Below the pieces are notes generated by a model. That model was given only the letters and a program-made list of their open reading frames with translations. It was not told where the DNA came from and did no database searches. Below, piece by piece: positions 1 through 11,083 of a stretch of 64,000 nucleotides of DNA; the stretch's first letter is position 1, and each line of letters opens with the position of its first letter. This DNA is from Ignelater luminosus (taxonomy: Eukaryota > Arthropoda > Insecta > Coleoptera > Elateridae): the NCBI GenBank assembly GCA_011009095.1, contig VTPC01089669.1, positions 1-64,000 of the forward strand, written 5' to 3'. The position numbers and the translations under genes are program-made.

Positions 1-256
1 TGTGCCTGGATTAGACATAGGGCATAAGTAGGTAATGATTATGTATACCTAGCCTTTCAAACCGTGTACTATAAAATTTAGTTTTGTAATGTGAAAAATA
101 TCAAATATTGAGGGAAAAATGATGTAAACGATATATTGATTCATATTCTATGATAGTGGTGTATGTTTCTGATTGATTTAGTAAAGTAGTAGCATAACTT
201 ATATGTACTAATTTAAGAGATGTTAAATGTTTATTCTTAACATGTTCAAGGTGCAG

Positions 257-366
257 TTCAGTAAACGTTGAGACACTATTCCTGTAGAAGAATTCAATAA
301 TCATTAGTGCTGTTGGTTATAGGAGCGACCTGCATCCGAATGAGGCATAGATTCGAATATTGTCAA
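257..366 (+). repeat. Array unit A core
   Basis: The core follows AAGGTGCAG at 248-256 and starts TTCAGTAAACGTTGAGAC, close to units E and G. The 3' part has GAATGAGGCATAG at 338-350. The donor position reads GTCAATTC, so the GTA site seen in other units is lost. The shared upstream motif is at 168-180. The flank at 60-160 matches the flank of unit G (6,170-6,260), so A and G are close relatives. Confidence 0.6.
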
Positions 367-753
367 TTCACTGTGCAAAATTACTTAGTTTCAGGTGAGA
401 ATAAGTAGGTAGGAAATGGTTATAAAATATATTACAAAATTATACATATTTGTCTTTAGTAAAGCTGGGTTATAAATTAGTATATAGATTAAATTCTGGT
501 GAGGAAGAATCCTAAATTTAGAAATTACAAAAGAAACTTTTTACTTGTTACTTACTTACTGGAAATGATGATTAGTAAAACGGAATTGTTAAGAAATAAA
601 TTAATTTTTGATGGGGAAGGATCTTAAAATTTAGAAATTACCAACATGAACTATTATTCAGTAGAAACTGATTTAAACTATGTTATAGTTCTTGCCTTTT
701 CTGATTCATTCAGTATAGTAATAGAAGAGTTGCCTACGTTTAACATTCTGTAG

Positions 754-852
754 GTGCATTTAAGTACGTGTATAGAAATAATTAACTGTTACATGCTTCC
801 AATGCTGCCTGCCACTCAATATATTATAAAAGAGACATAGATATAATTCAAG
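754..852 (+). repeat. Array unit B core (decayed)
   Basis: Begins after ATTCTGTAG as GTGCATTTAAG. It ends with AGAGACATAG followed by ATTCAAG, matching the end of unit G, but the donor reads CTTAG. The upstream motif TCTGATTCATTCAG is at 700-713, closer to the core than in other units. This is the weakest of the twelve. Confidence 0.4.
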
Positions 853-2057
853 CTTAGATTCAGATATGTTTAAAGTACGTAAAATCTTTTATTAAAAATA
901 ACAAAATAAGCTAAACAACTACGTAATATAGTAATAATTCCAAATTCTGTTGATCTTCAATTGACTAATTACCAAATCCGATGAGAATAAGATTCTGCAA
1001 GATTTTGATTTCAAAGTAAAAAGTGCATTTCCAGAGTGGTTATTATAATTGAGGTTGTTCTAAATTTGCGAAAACATTATCCCGAGTTAATGCAACTCGC
1101 TTATAGAAGATTAACTTTGCTTAACTAAACGGACATGAAGAATATAATTAATAATCAACTTGATTTTATTAAAAATTAATCAAGATATTTTATTTACAAT
1201 TACATCGCAGTTACATAGAGTTAAACAAACAAACCGCCAGCAGACAACATCCACCTTTAGCTTGTGTTGCGTGTTATGTAGTTAAGTTACTGTTGTCGGG
1301 ATTCTTGATATCAAAATCTGGAATTGATTACATAAGAACAGGTTGATTAGGTTCAACGTTGGAGTTACCACCTATTATCTAAAATCTATTGCATATTCTT
1401 GTTCACTGTACATAAAATTAGGCAGTACATTTTGTACTTTGTCAATGAAATGATTAACCCAGAACACCACATGGTATTTTATTTACTTTTAGAAACACTC
1501 TAACATTTAATAATTATATATATTTATTTTATTTAGAACGTTTATTAGCGTAGCTAAATTAAAACCAATGCAAGTTTTTTTTTTCAATTTGGGCATCAGC
1601 TATTAGGTATTTACAATTTCAGATTCCGATGTTATTTACAGCTCAAGATTTTTTGCACATGAAAGATTCTCTTCCTCAAACTTAAATACAGATACATACG
1701 CTTACTTGCCTTTATATAACGTACATTTCCAGGGCTTACATAACAGCAACTATGCTTTAATTCTCTATTATTATATATTTAGCATTCATCCCATCCTCAA
1801 ATCGAAGTTTTAATTATTATGGATGCTAATAAGCTTTCAGAATTCCTTTTTTTTTAAATTTTAAGATTCTCTTTTTCTAATTGATTCTTATTCTAAAGTT
1901 ACTAGTATTTTATTAAAAAAAAGATTTTAGCAAATGATGTAAATCAATTAATCATATGTGATACTTTTGATTCACTTAGCCACAGCAATTGAATTATTAG
2001 GTATACGTGTAAGTAAAATTTAGTATAGTAATATATTTTAACTTTTTCTAGCTGCAG

Positions 2058-2149
2058 CCACTGCCAGGATATATAATCTTCTGAAAAACTTTAATGCTAA
2101 TGAATTCAAAACGACTTACAAATGAGGCACAAACTGTAGTGTTTTCAAG
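2058..2149 (+). repeat. Array unit C core
   Basis: Acceptor TTTTTCTAGCTGCAG ends at 2057. The core ends AATGAGGCACAAACTG then TTTTCAAG, with donor GTACAG from 2150. The upstream motif is TTTGATTCACTTAGC at 1966-1980. Acceptor, donor and conserved 3' motif are all intact. Confidence 0.6.
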
Positions 2150-2527
2150 GTACAGCTTTCTCATAAATAATGTCGCAATTTAATTTTTAAATAAATCAAT
2201 TCATCAACAATACAAAGTGTAATTTCGTATTTATTATTTAAAATCTCCTTTTAGCCTTTCAGGAAATATATTTTGTCCGATTAATGCTTAATCAAATTTT
2301 GTATATTTGATTAAATCCATTGAGTAAAATAATGAGTTACAACGTTATTTATGCAAAAAAAACTTCGTAGAATTATAAAATAAAAACATTAGTAAAAAAT
2401 GATGTTAATCCTTTGCTGATTCATGTTCTATGATAATTTTGCTTTCTTCTGATTCGTTTAGCATCTTTCAGCTATGTCGGCATTCAAATAAAATGAGATG
2501 AATTTAAATTTGTTTACCTTTTTAAAG

Positions 2528-2580
2528 GTGCATGCAGTAAGTTTCTAATAACACGGCAAAATCTTCATGTGGAATAATCC
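2528..2580 (+). repeat. Array unit D core, interrupted
   Basis: Upstream motif TCTGATTCGTTTA at 2448-2460 and acceptor-like TTTTTAAAG at 2519-2527 are followed by GTGCATGCAGTAAG. After about 50 nt the similarity stops where minus-strand LINE sequence begins. The 3' half of the unit is not seen. Confidence 0.5.
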
Positions 2581-3655
2581 ATCACTTCTTGGGGAATCTT
2601 ATTGTACAACTTCGGACTTCAGTAGTCTACAAAGTTTTGTGTTATAGTAAAGCAGTGAATATATAAACACATGGCAAGGTAAGTATGTTTCCATCATGAA
2701 AGCCTTCTCTACAACTATCCTTACTTTTTAGGTTACACAGTTCTTTTCTGATAGCTTTCTTCTGAAGCCCAAATGTTCTCTGGAAGACCGCTGCATGTCC
2801 CCAAAATAGTATTCCATAAGAGATCATTGAATGGAAGTTAGCGAAGTAGGACATTCTTGCTGTTTGGTGAGTTACAATTTTTATTAAGTCTGCGTATGAC
2901 GTATATGGCCCCTGTTAATTTTCTACACATGTTTTGTAGATGTTGTGTCCAGTTCAGTCTTCCATCAATGTATAATTCCAAAAATTTAGCCCCATTTGCG
3001 CAATCGGTGTATTTCCTACCAAAGGTAACTACTTGGGTCTTATTTTTATTAAGTTTTAGTTTATTGTCTTCAAACCACTGTTTCATACGTTTTAATACTT
3101 GAGATGATTTTTGTTGAAGGGCATCCATGTCACTGCTCCTCACTAGTATAGATGTGTCATCAGCATAAAGACAAACATTTTCCAAAAAGGGCCCTAAAAT
3201 GGAGCCTTGCGGCACTCCATGTTTGACATGTATGATATCAGAATTTCTGTTCTGCCACCGTACGTACTAGGTTCTTTCCGCGAGATACGATCTCGGAAGC
3301 TAAAGTTACTCCATAGAAATTAAGTTTATTTATCAATATGTCATGGTTCACTGTGTCAAATTCTTGGTTAAGATTTAATAAATTTATTTGAAGACTCATG
3401 TTTGCCATGTGCATGCGATATACATAAGATTACATCCATAATCGCTGTTGTTACTGTCTTTTCATTTCTATATCCATGTTGGTTAGGAGAAAAAAATTAC
3501 TTCTCTCAAAGTACTTTATCAGCCGTATTGGTATTGTTCAAATATTTTTGGTATACATGGTAGGATGGATATAGGGCGGTAGTTATCGCACATATTAGTG
3601 TCCCCTTTTTTATGTATAAGTAGAACCTTTGCTAACTTGAGTTCATAATATCTTA
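2580..3655 (-). pseudogene. 5'-truncated non-LTR reverse transcriptase relic (LINE 1)
   Basis: Read on the minus strand, the segment runs through a reverse transcriptase of the Jockey/CR1-like non-LTR type. It starts at the first RT block (KKGD then NYRPISILP, near 3,655-3,560), reaches PQGSILGP and YADD near 3,150-3,215, and ends with the C-terminal block YFANFHSMISYGILFWG and ILTLP near 2,680-2,850. Several frameshifts and stops break it, and the endonuclease and ORF1 are absent, so it is a dead 5'-truncated copy. It interrupts array unit D. The two longest open pieces are 2838-3215 and 2642-2854, in different frames. Confidence 0.85.
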
Positions 3656-3827
3656 TGTTAAAATGGATTGTTCTAATATGCCTAATATTTGAAAAATAAT
3701 ATAAAGAATTCTTTGATTAGTATTAAATGTTGCATTTTTACTCATCAGATGTTTGGTGTAATGATTGTACAATTATGGCCAGGTTTCACTTAAAGTTTCT
3801 AATCCTTTTAATATTTTTCAGGTGCAG

Positions 3828-3923
3828 TGCCAAAAGCGTTGAGATGCAGTTCTTCTAGAAACATCTGGATGGAACTTAAAGCAGCGTCCATAGGAATGAG
3901 GCACGGATGGTGATGATTTTAAG
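3828..3923 (+). repeat. Array unit E core
   Basis: The sequence ATATTTTTCAGGTGCAG gives two possible acceptors, ending at 3821 and 3827; the second matches units A, C and F. The core holds AAAAGCGTTGAGATGCAG and GGAATGAGGCACGGATGG. It ends TTTTAAG with a consensus donor GTAAGT at 3924. All three frames contain stops. The upstream motif is at 3745-3759. Confidence 0.65.
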
Positions 3924-4245
3924 GTAAGTCAACTCCTTTGCTTCCAATTATATGCATTTCAGTAGTAAACTAGACTTATTCATTACTATAACTCGGATTA
4001 TATCCAAAATGATCCTCTTTATCTTTTGATATATCTCTTCAAAACATTGGAATTGTTTTGAAAAAATATATCAACAAATACAGGGGCACCTTTTTCAGAT
4101 AATCCGAGCTTTATTCATTACACAGTAAAGCCTGATGACGCAGAATTCGCGTATTTAGAAATTGACAATACAATTGCCTATTTCGGTATTGCACAATAAC
4201 TTTATTTGAAAAAGGAAGAAAACAATTCTATGATTAGTATTACAA

Positions 4246-5328
4246 GATAAATAATAATAGTAATAGCAACTTTATTTGAACAAAGTTCAGTTAATAGCTG
4301 TTCTTCCAATTAACCTTACATTCTTGAAAATACAAAAAATATTATTTTTACAGTAAAAATATACAAAACAGTAAGTAATATAACGAATGAACTTAGAAAT
4401 TTATAGAATTATACTGGACTATAAGTTCATTAAGTGTAAAACTACATGTTTTAAAGGGAATACAGAACACAGTAATTTGGCAGGTAATAAAATGATATTA
4501 AGACAAAATAGCGATCATTTCCTTAAAACAAAAAGAGCTATTTCTTAAAGTTTTGTAGATTATATCTTTTAAGCAAATCCGGAATATTATTGTAGATAGA
4601 TGTAGTGTAACAAAACGATCTTTTAAATAGCTTGCTGCCGTGGCAAGGTATTAATAAATTTTTACATCTTACATCCAAGTTGTAAAAATCACCGCTTTAG
4701 TAGCTTATCATGCAAATATAAAGATTAACTGAGTAATATCAAGTGAACAAAAACGTGCACAGTGCAACTTTCGTCTTTTTTACATGTCTAGCCACCCTAT
4801 ATCTGTTGGATTGTATTGGTTATTCTATCTCGTTTTTTTTAAAATCAGCATTGAATCTATTCTCTGCCTCGCGTACGGTATTCAAAGATCTACAGTATGT
4901 ACCTAATATGAGAAACAATGACTCAAGTATTGAGCCCTGATGCACGCCGTTAGACACTGGTAAGTCTTCCGATCTTATACTATTAAACTGAACTATTTGT
5001 ATTCTATTGATAAATAATTTGAAAGAAATTCTCTTTCGGATGAACTGAAATTGAAGAGTTCTAGTTTCTTAAGAAAAACTTCATGATTAATAGTATAGAA
5101 ACACATACTAAAGTCTAGGAAAACAGGTACGGTGTTTTCAGTCTTGTTGAGGCTATTTAGAATATCAACTAGAATATCCGATAAGACCGAAACTGTACTA
5201 AAATCTATATTAAAACCAGATTGGTCTAAAGGTACGATGTTTTGTTGTTAGATACTGTCTGTGATTTGTGAACTGGCAACGTTTTCTAGCCAACCTTAGA
5301 TAAAACTGAAAGGACACTAATAGATCTA
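4246..5328 (-). pseudogene. 5'-truncated non-LTR reverse transcriptase relic (LINE 2)
   Basis: The minus strand encodes, with stops, an RT fragment. A QSGFNIDFST block and VFLDFSMCFYTINHEV (the first catalytic aspartate region of RT) lie around 5,220-5,080. A degraded GVHQGSILE block, normally GVPQGSILG, lies near 4,940. A C-terminal tail with LFKRSF and NNIPDLL lies near 4,650-4,560. The 3' end is an ATA/ATAG-rich tail near 4,246. The host flanks on both sides match array unit sequence (GATTAGTATTA on the left, TCTGATTTGTTTAGTG on the right), which places the insertion just upstream of unit F. Confidence 0.75.
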
Positions 5329-5421
5329 AGATCTGATTTGTTTAGTGCAATGACTGCGCAATCATTGCTAGGTTTTAGTTAAATGTATTCTATTCTATCC
5401 TTTTTGTATTTTAATTTGCAG

Positions 5422-5499
5422 TTCTGAAAGCGTTGAAACGCTAGTTTTACTAGAAGGTAGCTTCCATTTACATGAGGCACATATAGTGATGATCTTAAT
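5422..5499 (+). repeat. Array unit F core
   Basis: Acceptor TTTAATTTGCAG ends at 5421. The core starts TTCTGAAAGCGTTGAAACG and contains CATGAGGCAC. The donor GTATGCC begins at 5500. At 78 nt it is shorter than its relatives. The shared motif TCTGATTTGTTTAGTG is at 5332-5347. Confidence 0.6.
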
Positions 5500-6265
5500 G
5501 TATGCCAACTTTTTGCTTCCGATTATATGTATTTAACTAACTACACTTATTCATTTAACACTGAACCGGTTAATGCAGAATCTGCAAATTTAGAAATTAT
5601 GAGGTTTTGCTGCGTTAAGAGGGGAAAAATGGGGCGGAATTTGAATATTTTAACTGAGATCGAGATAGACTAAATGCTTGATACAGTAGCATTTATTTAT
5701 CCAATAAAATTTAATTTAGTTTAGTTTAGTTTGTTTCCGTCGCAACAATATGTAGTACAATAAACATTTTGGAAGTTATAAACCTTTTAAATTTTACTGA
5801 TGAAGTGATGAGAATTTGGGGCGCAGCATTACGTAATTACTAAATGGGGGATGAGAGGTACGTTACAATTTCTGTATACCGTTGAATAGGTAATTATAAA
5901 CCCTTTCAAAGAAGGTATCATGCGACCCCCTTAGGATTAAAAATATTGAGGGGCTAGCTGTTACGTAGAAGGAATTAAAATTGGGGATGACATTTTTACA
6001 CTAAAGTATGTCTTGATTAAATCAAAAGTTGGCGCACCCATTTTTCGTTCTTATTTTATACAGAAGAGTTAAAGTAGAGGGAGGAACATTTAATCTTCAC
6101 AATGTACTATATATTTTTCTGTAGTAAAACTGGGTTGTAATATTTAGGCAAGCTTTTACAGTATGCACTGGGAATTATTATTTTGTAATGTGAGGAATAC
6201 TAATCACTGAGCAATGATGATGTACACAATATTTCAATTGATACTATATGATAGTGGTTAGAACT
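5500..6265. other. Intron-like array spacer
   Basis: No coding signal is seen. Around 6,090-6,160 a stretch (TTTTTCTGTAGTAAAACTGG) matches 450-480 near unit A (TTTGTCTTTAGTAAAGCTGG), so the duplicated segment is longer than the exon-like core. TTTAGTTTAGTTTAGTTTG near 5,715-5,733 is a short simple repeat. Confidence 0.5.
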
Positions 6266-6354
6266 TCTGATCGATTTTAAAATGATTCTACAATTATGTT
6301 CAGATTTAAGTAATATTTGTTTAATTGCATTTAAATAACATGTTTGTGGTACAG

Positions 6355-6465
6355 TTCACTAGGTGTTGAAACATAATTTCTTTTGAAGAATTGAATACTG
6401 AGTATTACAGAAGATTTTAAAAGCAATTCCTATCTGAACGAGACATAAACTGGAATATTTCCAAG
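6355..6465 (+). repeat. Array unit G core
   Basis: The core follows GTACAG ending at 6354 and begins TTCACTAGGTGTTGAAAC, close to unit A. It ends GAACGAGACATAAACTGG then TTCCAAG, with donor GTACTT at 6466. The motif TCTGATCGATTTTA is at 6266-6279. Confidence 0.6.
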
Positions 6466-6517
6466 GTACTTATGCAAAGCATTCTTTGATTTCATTGCCT
6501 GAAACCATTATACTGTT

Positions 6518-6562
6518 CTTATTTATTTATTTATTTAGTTTTTTATTTATTTATTTAGTTTA
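6518..6562 (-). repeat. LINE 3 tail, TAAA-type microsatellite
   Basis: Two runs of TTTATTTA separated by AGTTTT, read on the + strand. In element orientation this is the 3' repeat tail used in target-primed integration. Confidence 0.7.
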
Positions 6563-6708
6563 CAGAAGTGTAAACAGGTATAACCCAAAATAACACTCCC
6601 AGCTATATACCCTTAAAAAATAAAAACATCGAAATATGGTGCAAGTTGTGTGCAATAAAATTAAAGCAACATAAATTCATTGCATTATTAATGAACAAAA
6701 TAAATAAA

Positions 6709-6731
6709 TATATATATATATATATATATAA
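6709..6731. repeat. TA dinucleotide repeat
   Basis: An uninterrupted AT/TA run of about 22 bp in the 3' untranslated part of LINE 3. It probably expanded after insertion. Confidence 0.85.
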
Positions 6732-6859
6732 AAATATTGAATTAACAAAAAAAACAAAGTCAGAGTACATAATGTAATGATTTTTCTTTCTCATGAATGT
6801 ATACATCACTACAAGAGGTAAAGCGCAAATTTCATCTATGGATGCTTTTTAAATGTTTT

Positions 6860-8889
6860 CTAAAAGTATTTAATGAACAACAAAACGGATTGTTTAGAGA
6901 AGGTCAATTTCACATCTATAAATACTCCTAAGTCTTTGATAGAATCAACCCTTGTCAAAATGTGATGAGGAAAACGATAAGAGAAATTTATTGGCGCAAT
7001 ATTCCTAGTAAACGGTATAAAAAGACATTTATCATAATTCAAATAAAGTTTGTTTTGCGTACAGTAATTAGAAATACGGTCCAAGTCGTCTTGAAGTAGG
7101 AAACAGTCAGTAGTGGTTGCGATTTTGCGAAAGATCTTTATATCGTCAGCATAAATCAATATACTAGAGTGCTTTACACATGCCGCAATATCGTTTATAT
7201 AAATAATGAAAAAGAGTGGTCCAAGGTGGGATCCTTGAGGAACTCCCGATGTTACCGTAGCACAATTAGAAAAGAAACCGTTGAATTTGACCGATAGCAA
7301 TCTGTTAGAAATATAAGATCTGACCCATCTAAGTAAATCGGGTGGCAGACCAATGATGTCCAGTTTGTGTATCAAAATATTATGACCAATCTTGTCAAAA
7401 GCCTTACCGAAGCTTTCTTTAACTTGGAAGGAAATGTACCCTCAGAAAGCGATAAATTAAATATATGAGAGAGTAGCAAGGCAAGATTTATAGCGCATTT
7501 GTTTAGAAAAACACTAGGAATATTATCTGGTCCGGCACCCTTGTGAACATCAATTTCATTGACATAGTTCTCAACTAGTTCTGGGGTGATTGTGATCGAT
7601 GGTTTAACTAAACCGGAGTTCGTTGTTTCGGATGTAAGATTGTCAAGAAGTTGGCCATCAGTAAAGACCGATTTAAAACATTGCAAGAACAAGTTACAGA
7701 CCGCATTTCCCTCAGCCGCTTCTGAGTTCTCATACATCATTTTAGAAGGAATATGTGCCGACGTTTTCTTGGACTTGGTATACGACCATACTCGTTTTGG
7801 ATTGGTTACAATATCTTGCTCTACGGAAGTAATATAATTTTGGAAATCCAAATTGATTAGAAATTCTGAACGGCGGCGCAATAAACTAAAGGTAAGATAA
7901 TCGAGATTGTTGTTAAATTGCTTCCAACGTTTACGATATTTGCGCTTTTCCCTAATAACTTTGATTGTAGTTAAAGTATACCAACAGGGATATTGTGAAG
8001 ATTGTCTTCGTAATGGTACAAAAGTTTCGATGACATTATATACAATTTCGTAACAGGCATCCACTGCTTCCTCGCAAGACAAATTGGCCAATCTTTCATG
8101 CCAGTTAATATTAGATAAAAAGTGGTTAATGTTATTGTAATGTGCTCTTCTAAAATTGTATATAACTTCGTTCTTACTTGGAATTACAGAGAGATCTATA
8201 TTAGTAAGAAGAATGTCTAAAGGCGGATGGTATCTGTCAATATTAACAAGAGAAATGTTAGAGTTGCAAACAGACTGAAAACAATACACATTCGATAATA
8301 ACAAGTCAAAGATTCGATTATCACAATTCGAAATCGAATTAAATTGATGAAGGTTGCAGTACGAAAACGCGTTTAGACATTCCAAAGAATACACATCGTG
8401 ACTAACAGCAGTTAGAGATGTATCTACATTCCTACGCCAGGTTACGTATGGCAAATTAAAGTCTCCGCAAATAATAAAAATATTGTTGCTAAAATTGTCA
8501 TAGTTCTGTATTAGCTTATTACTAAACGATAGACAAGCATCAGCATCTCGAGGGCGAATATAAACACAACACATATACAACATACCAGAAGTAGTTTCAA
8601 TTGCCACCCACACATCTTCAGCTGAACTTTCGAAATTAGTAATTCGGGAACACTTTAAAGTATTTTTTACTGCGATGAGAGATCCACCGTGACTGTTTAG
8701 AATATTAGTAGAAGATCTATCCCGACGAAAAACCACATAATTGTCGTTGAATAACTCAGAATCACTTATATCACCAGTAAGAAATGTTTCTGTAAAGCAG
8801 ATGACATCGTATTCAAGGGAGTTGGTATATAAGTTGTTTATCTTGGTTCTTAATTCACGAGTATTCTGGTAGTAGATGTGGAGCTCCAT
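6860..8889 (-). pseudogene. LINE 3 ORF2: endonuclease plus broken reverse transcriptase
   Basis: The ATG at 8889 opens a 505-codon frame down to 7372. It contains an apurinic-type endonuclease: QNTR at residues 8-11, E in FTETFL at 32-37, GDFN at 142-145, and HPPLD at 221-225 where SDH-x-P is usual. Near residues 440-465 it enters the RT with KGAGPDNIP. It then jumps, at about 7,375-7,440, from FPSKLKK to an out-of-frame FGKAFDKIGHN. Roughly 100 residues of the RT fingers, including the usual D-F-S-K start, are missing. The remaining RT (7375-6860) has GVPQGS and YADD at residues 44-49 and 75-78 of that piece, so part of the active site persists but the protein cannot be whole. Confidence 0.85.
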
Positions 8890-9026
8890 TTTTAAAGATA
8901 AATAAGTTTAAATGAGTATATTCACAGCATACGTAACAGTTAAAGAGACGGTAGATTATCAAGAGACTTTATGTTAATAACACGAGAACGCTCATCTTTC
9001 CGTTCAAACATTTGGCCATTCCTTGT

Positions 9027-9830
9027 CTATACAAATTTGTAGTTTTTCTTTTTGGCTTCCTCTCTTGTTTTATAAAGTAACTTATTGTTTAGTGTGAGAT
9101 GTTCAGAAATGACAATCGCATCTCCAAGATTAGGAGCTTTAACACCAACATTTCCACGATGTTCTGGTGCATTACGTGCTAGTCTAAAGGCTGCTATAAT
9201 TTCATCCCCTTTTCGCCGCGACAAAAGCTTAACTACAATATCTCGAGGTTTTTTTCTAAGTAGCACTTACAACTCTGTGAATAGCATCAATTTCGGAGGC
9301 GTTAACGTAACAATTGATTTTTTTAAATATTTTTAGTGAAGTCTGCAGGACATTTTCCGATGGTGACTCCAGAAGTCCGCTTATTTCCGCGTTATTTAAT
9401 CTAGAGTACTGTTCCAGGGCCTCCAATCTGGAGAAAAAATCTTTGGTTTTTAATTTTAACTCTTCATTCTCTGATCGAAGTTTGTCCATGCCTTTTATTT
9501 TTTCGTTCAATCCACAAAGAGACTTTTCAAAGTCGGATATTTTTGCTCCATAAAATTCTATTGATTTTAAAAGATCATCATATTTATGGTCGATCAATTT
9601 TACTTCGTGTTTTATTTCCTTCAGCATGCACATAACCATAACAGAAGAAGAATCCATTGCATCTTCCTCTTCGTTTATTACTACTGAACTATTCGATTAA
9701 CTACTTTTTCTGCATGAAGAGCAGATCCAACAGACATTATTTACTGAAAAAGATTTTAATTCAGTCGGAGTTATGTTTACGCATTTTCCATGATAGAATA
9801 AGGAGCATTTGCCGCTGCACTACAATCCGG
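9027..9830 (-). pseudogene. LINE 3 ORF1: PHD finger, coiled coil, FP-like domain
   Basis: Minus-strand sequence from about 9,830 to 9,680 encodes a PHD-like pattern: paired cysteines, then HGKC, then CWICSSC. An in-frame stop follows. The frame from 9657 to 9256 is rich in charged residues (LRSENEELKLKTKDFFSRLE) and ends with SRLNNAEISG and IDAIHR, typical of the baculovirus-FP-like domain found in many insect LINE ORF1 proteins. A frameshift near 9,260 leads to a piece with VVKLLSRRKGDEI (9266-9027). ORF1 proteins package element RNA. Stops and the frameshift make this copy inactive. Confidence 0.75.
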
Positions 9831-9986
9831 GTGTTTTAGAGTTGATTGTTTTGGAACAGGATGCACAATACCATAATTGGCCATATTGAAATTATTGGCA
9901 GTAAATTCTGATCCGTTTGGTGTAATAATTGGACATTATGTATAGGTTCGACTTGAATGTATTCTAATTCTTTTGATATTTTTAAG

Positions 9987-10099
9987 ATGAAACTATGTAA
10001 GCGTTAAGAAACAGTTCTCTTAGACGCATCCATTATGGAGCAGCGCAGAACCTGGAGCAGCTTTCATGTAAAGAAGCCTCGGATTGTAGTGATTTTAAG
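9987..10099 (+). repeat. Array unit H core
   Basis: 113 nt after acceptor ATATTTTTAAG. It contains AAGCGTTAAGAAACAGTTCT and GCAGCTTTCATGTAAAGAAG. The donor position reads GCATGCC, a GC in place of GT. The motif TCTGATCCGTTTGGTGT is at 9907-9923. Confidence 0.65.
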
Positions 10100-10304
10100 G
10101 CATGCCAACACTTTTGTTTTAAACTATGAATTTTATTAATTAGACAGACTTCTTTATTACATCAATTATTTAGTAAAGAATGGAAACTCTTTTGATGCAT
10201 AATACATGAAAGTACTCAGCTCATCTGATTTGTTTGGTGTAATAATTGCAGAATTATATCTAGGTTTCTACAAAATGTATTTTGATCCTTTTGACATTTT
10301 TAAG

Positions 10305-10417
10305 ATGAATCTATGTAAGCCTTGAGAAGCAGTTCCTCCAGGCGCATCCATTATCAAGCAGTACAGATATTGGAGCAGCTTTCATCTAAAGAAGGCACGG
10401 ATCGTAGCAACATTGAG
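10305..10417 (+). repeat. Array unit I core
   Basis: 113 nt between acceptor GACATTTTTAAG and donor GTATGCC. It is nearly identical to unit J. A TGA shortly after ATGAATCTATGTAAGCCT closes the frame that is open in J. Confidence 0.7.
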
Positions 10418-10637
10418 GTATGCCAACACTTTTGTTTGAAACTATGAATTTTAGTTATTAGGCAGCCTGATTTGTTATAAAATAAAACATTAACGACTTA
10501 GTAAAGAATGATGAAGAAACTCTTTTGATGCATAATACATGAAAGTACTCAGCTCATCTAATTTGTTTGGTGTAATAATTGCAGAATTATATCTAAGTTT
10601 CTACAAAATGTATTTTAATCGTTTTGACATTTTTAAG

Positions 10638-10750
10638 ATGAATCTATGTAAGCGTCGAGAAGCAGTTCCTCCAGGCGCATCCATTATCAAGCAGTACAGA
10701 AATTGGAGCAGCTTTCATCTAAAGAAGGCACGGATCGTAGCGATATTAAG
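10638..10750 (+). repeat. Array unit J core
   Basis: 113 nt between GACATTTTTAAG and GTATGC. An open frame (10539-10787, 82 codons) happens to run through intron-like and core sequence. It is not kept in units H, I or L, so coding is doubtful. Confidence 0.7.
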
Positions 10751-10970
10751 GTATGCTAACACTGGTGTCTCAAACCATGAATTTTAGTAATTAAGCAGCC
10801 TGGCTTATTATAAAGTCAAAACATCAATTATTTAGTAAAGAATGATGAAGAAACTGTTTTGATACGTAATACATGAAAGTACTCAGCTCATCTGATTTGT
10901 CTGATGTAGTGATTGCAGATTTATATCTAGGTTTCTATAGAGTGTATCCTAATCCTTATGGCATATTTAG

Positions 10971-11083
10971 GATAAAACTGTGTAAGCGTCAAGAAGGCGT
11001 TTCCCTAGGCGTATCCATTATTGAGCAGTACAGAAATTGGAGCAGCTTTCATCTAAGGAAGGCACGGATCGTAGCGATGTTAA
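10971..11083 (+). repeat. Array unit K core
   Basis: 113 nt between GGCATATTTAG and donor GTATGC, exactly 333 bp after unit J. A 79-codon frame (10873-11112) runs through it in the same register as in J. The 3' half of the core is the best conserved part. Confidence 0.7.

Larger units (their letters stand above)
6518..9838 (-). mobile_element. Near full-length non-LTR retrotransposon, internally deleted (LINE 3)
   Basis: A two-ORF non-LTR element lies on the minus strand between array units G and H. Its 3' end is a TTTA-rich tail (TAAA repeats in element sense) at 6518-6562. ORF2 carries an AP-like endonuclease and reverse transcriptase. ORF1 carries a PHD-type zinc finger, a coiled coil and a nucleic-acid binding C-terminal domain, the layout known from insect Jockey-related elements. 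Part of the RT domain is deleted and ORF1 is frameshifted, so it is not autonomous. The 5' end near 9,838 is set by where array sequence resumes. Confidence 0.85.

Noticed and set aside
2672-2682. Consensus donor GGCAAGGTAAGT
   Set aside because: It lies inside the C-terminal part of LINE 1, which was coding on the other strand, so it is coincidental.
4743-4940. 65-codon + strand frame
   Set aside because: It is the antisense shadow of the LINE 2 reverse transcriptase, which reads on the minus strand.
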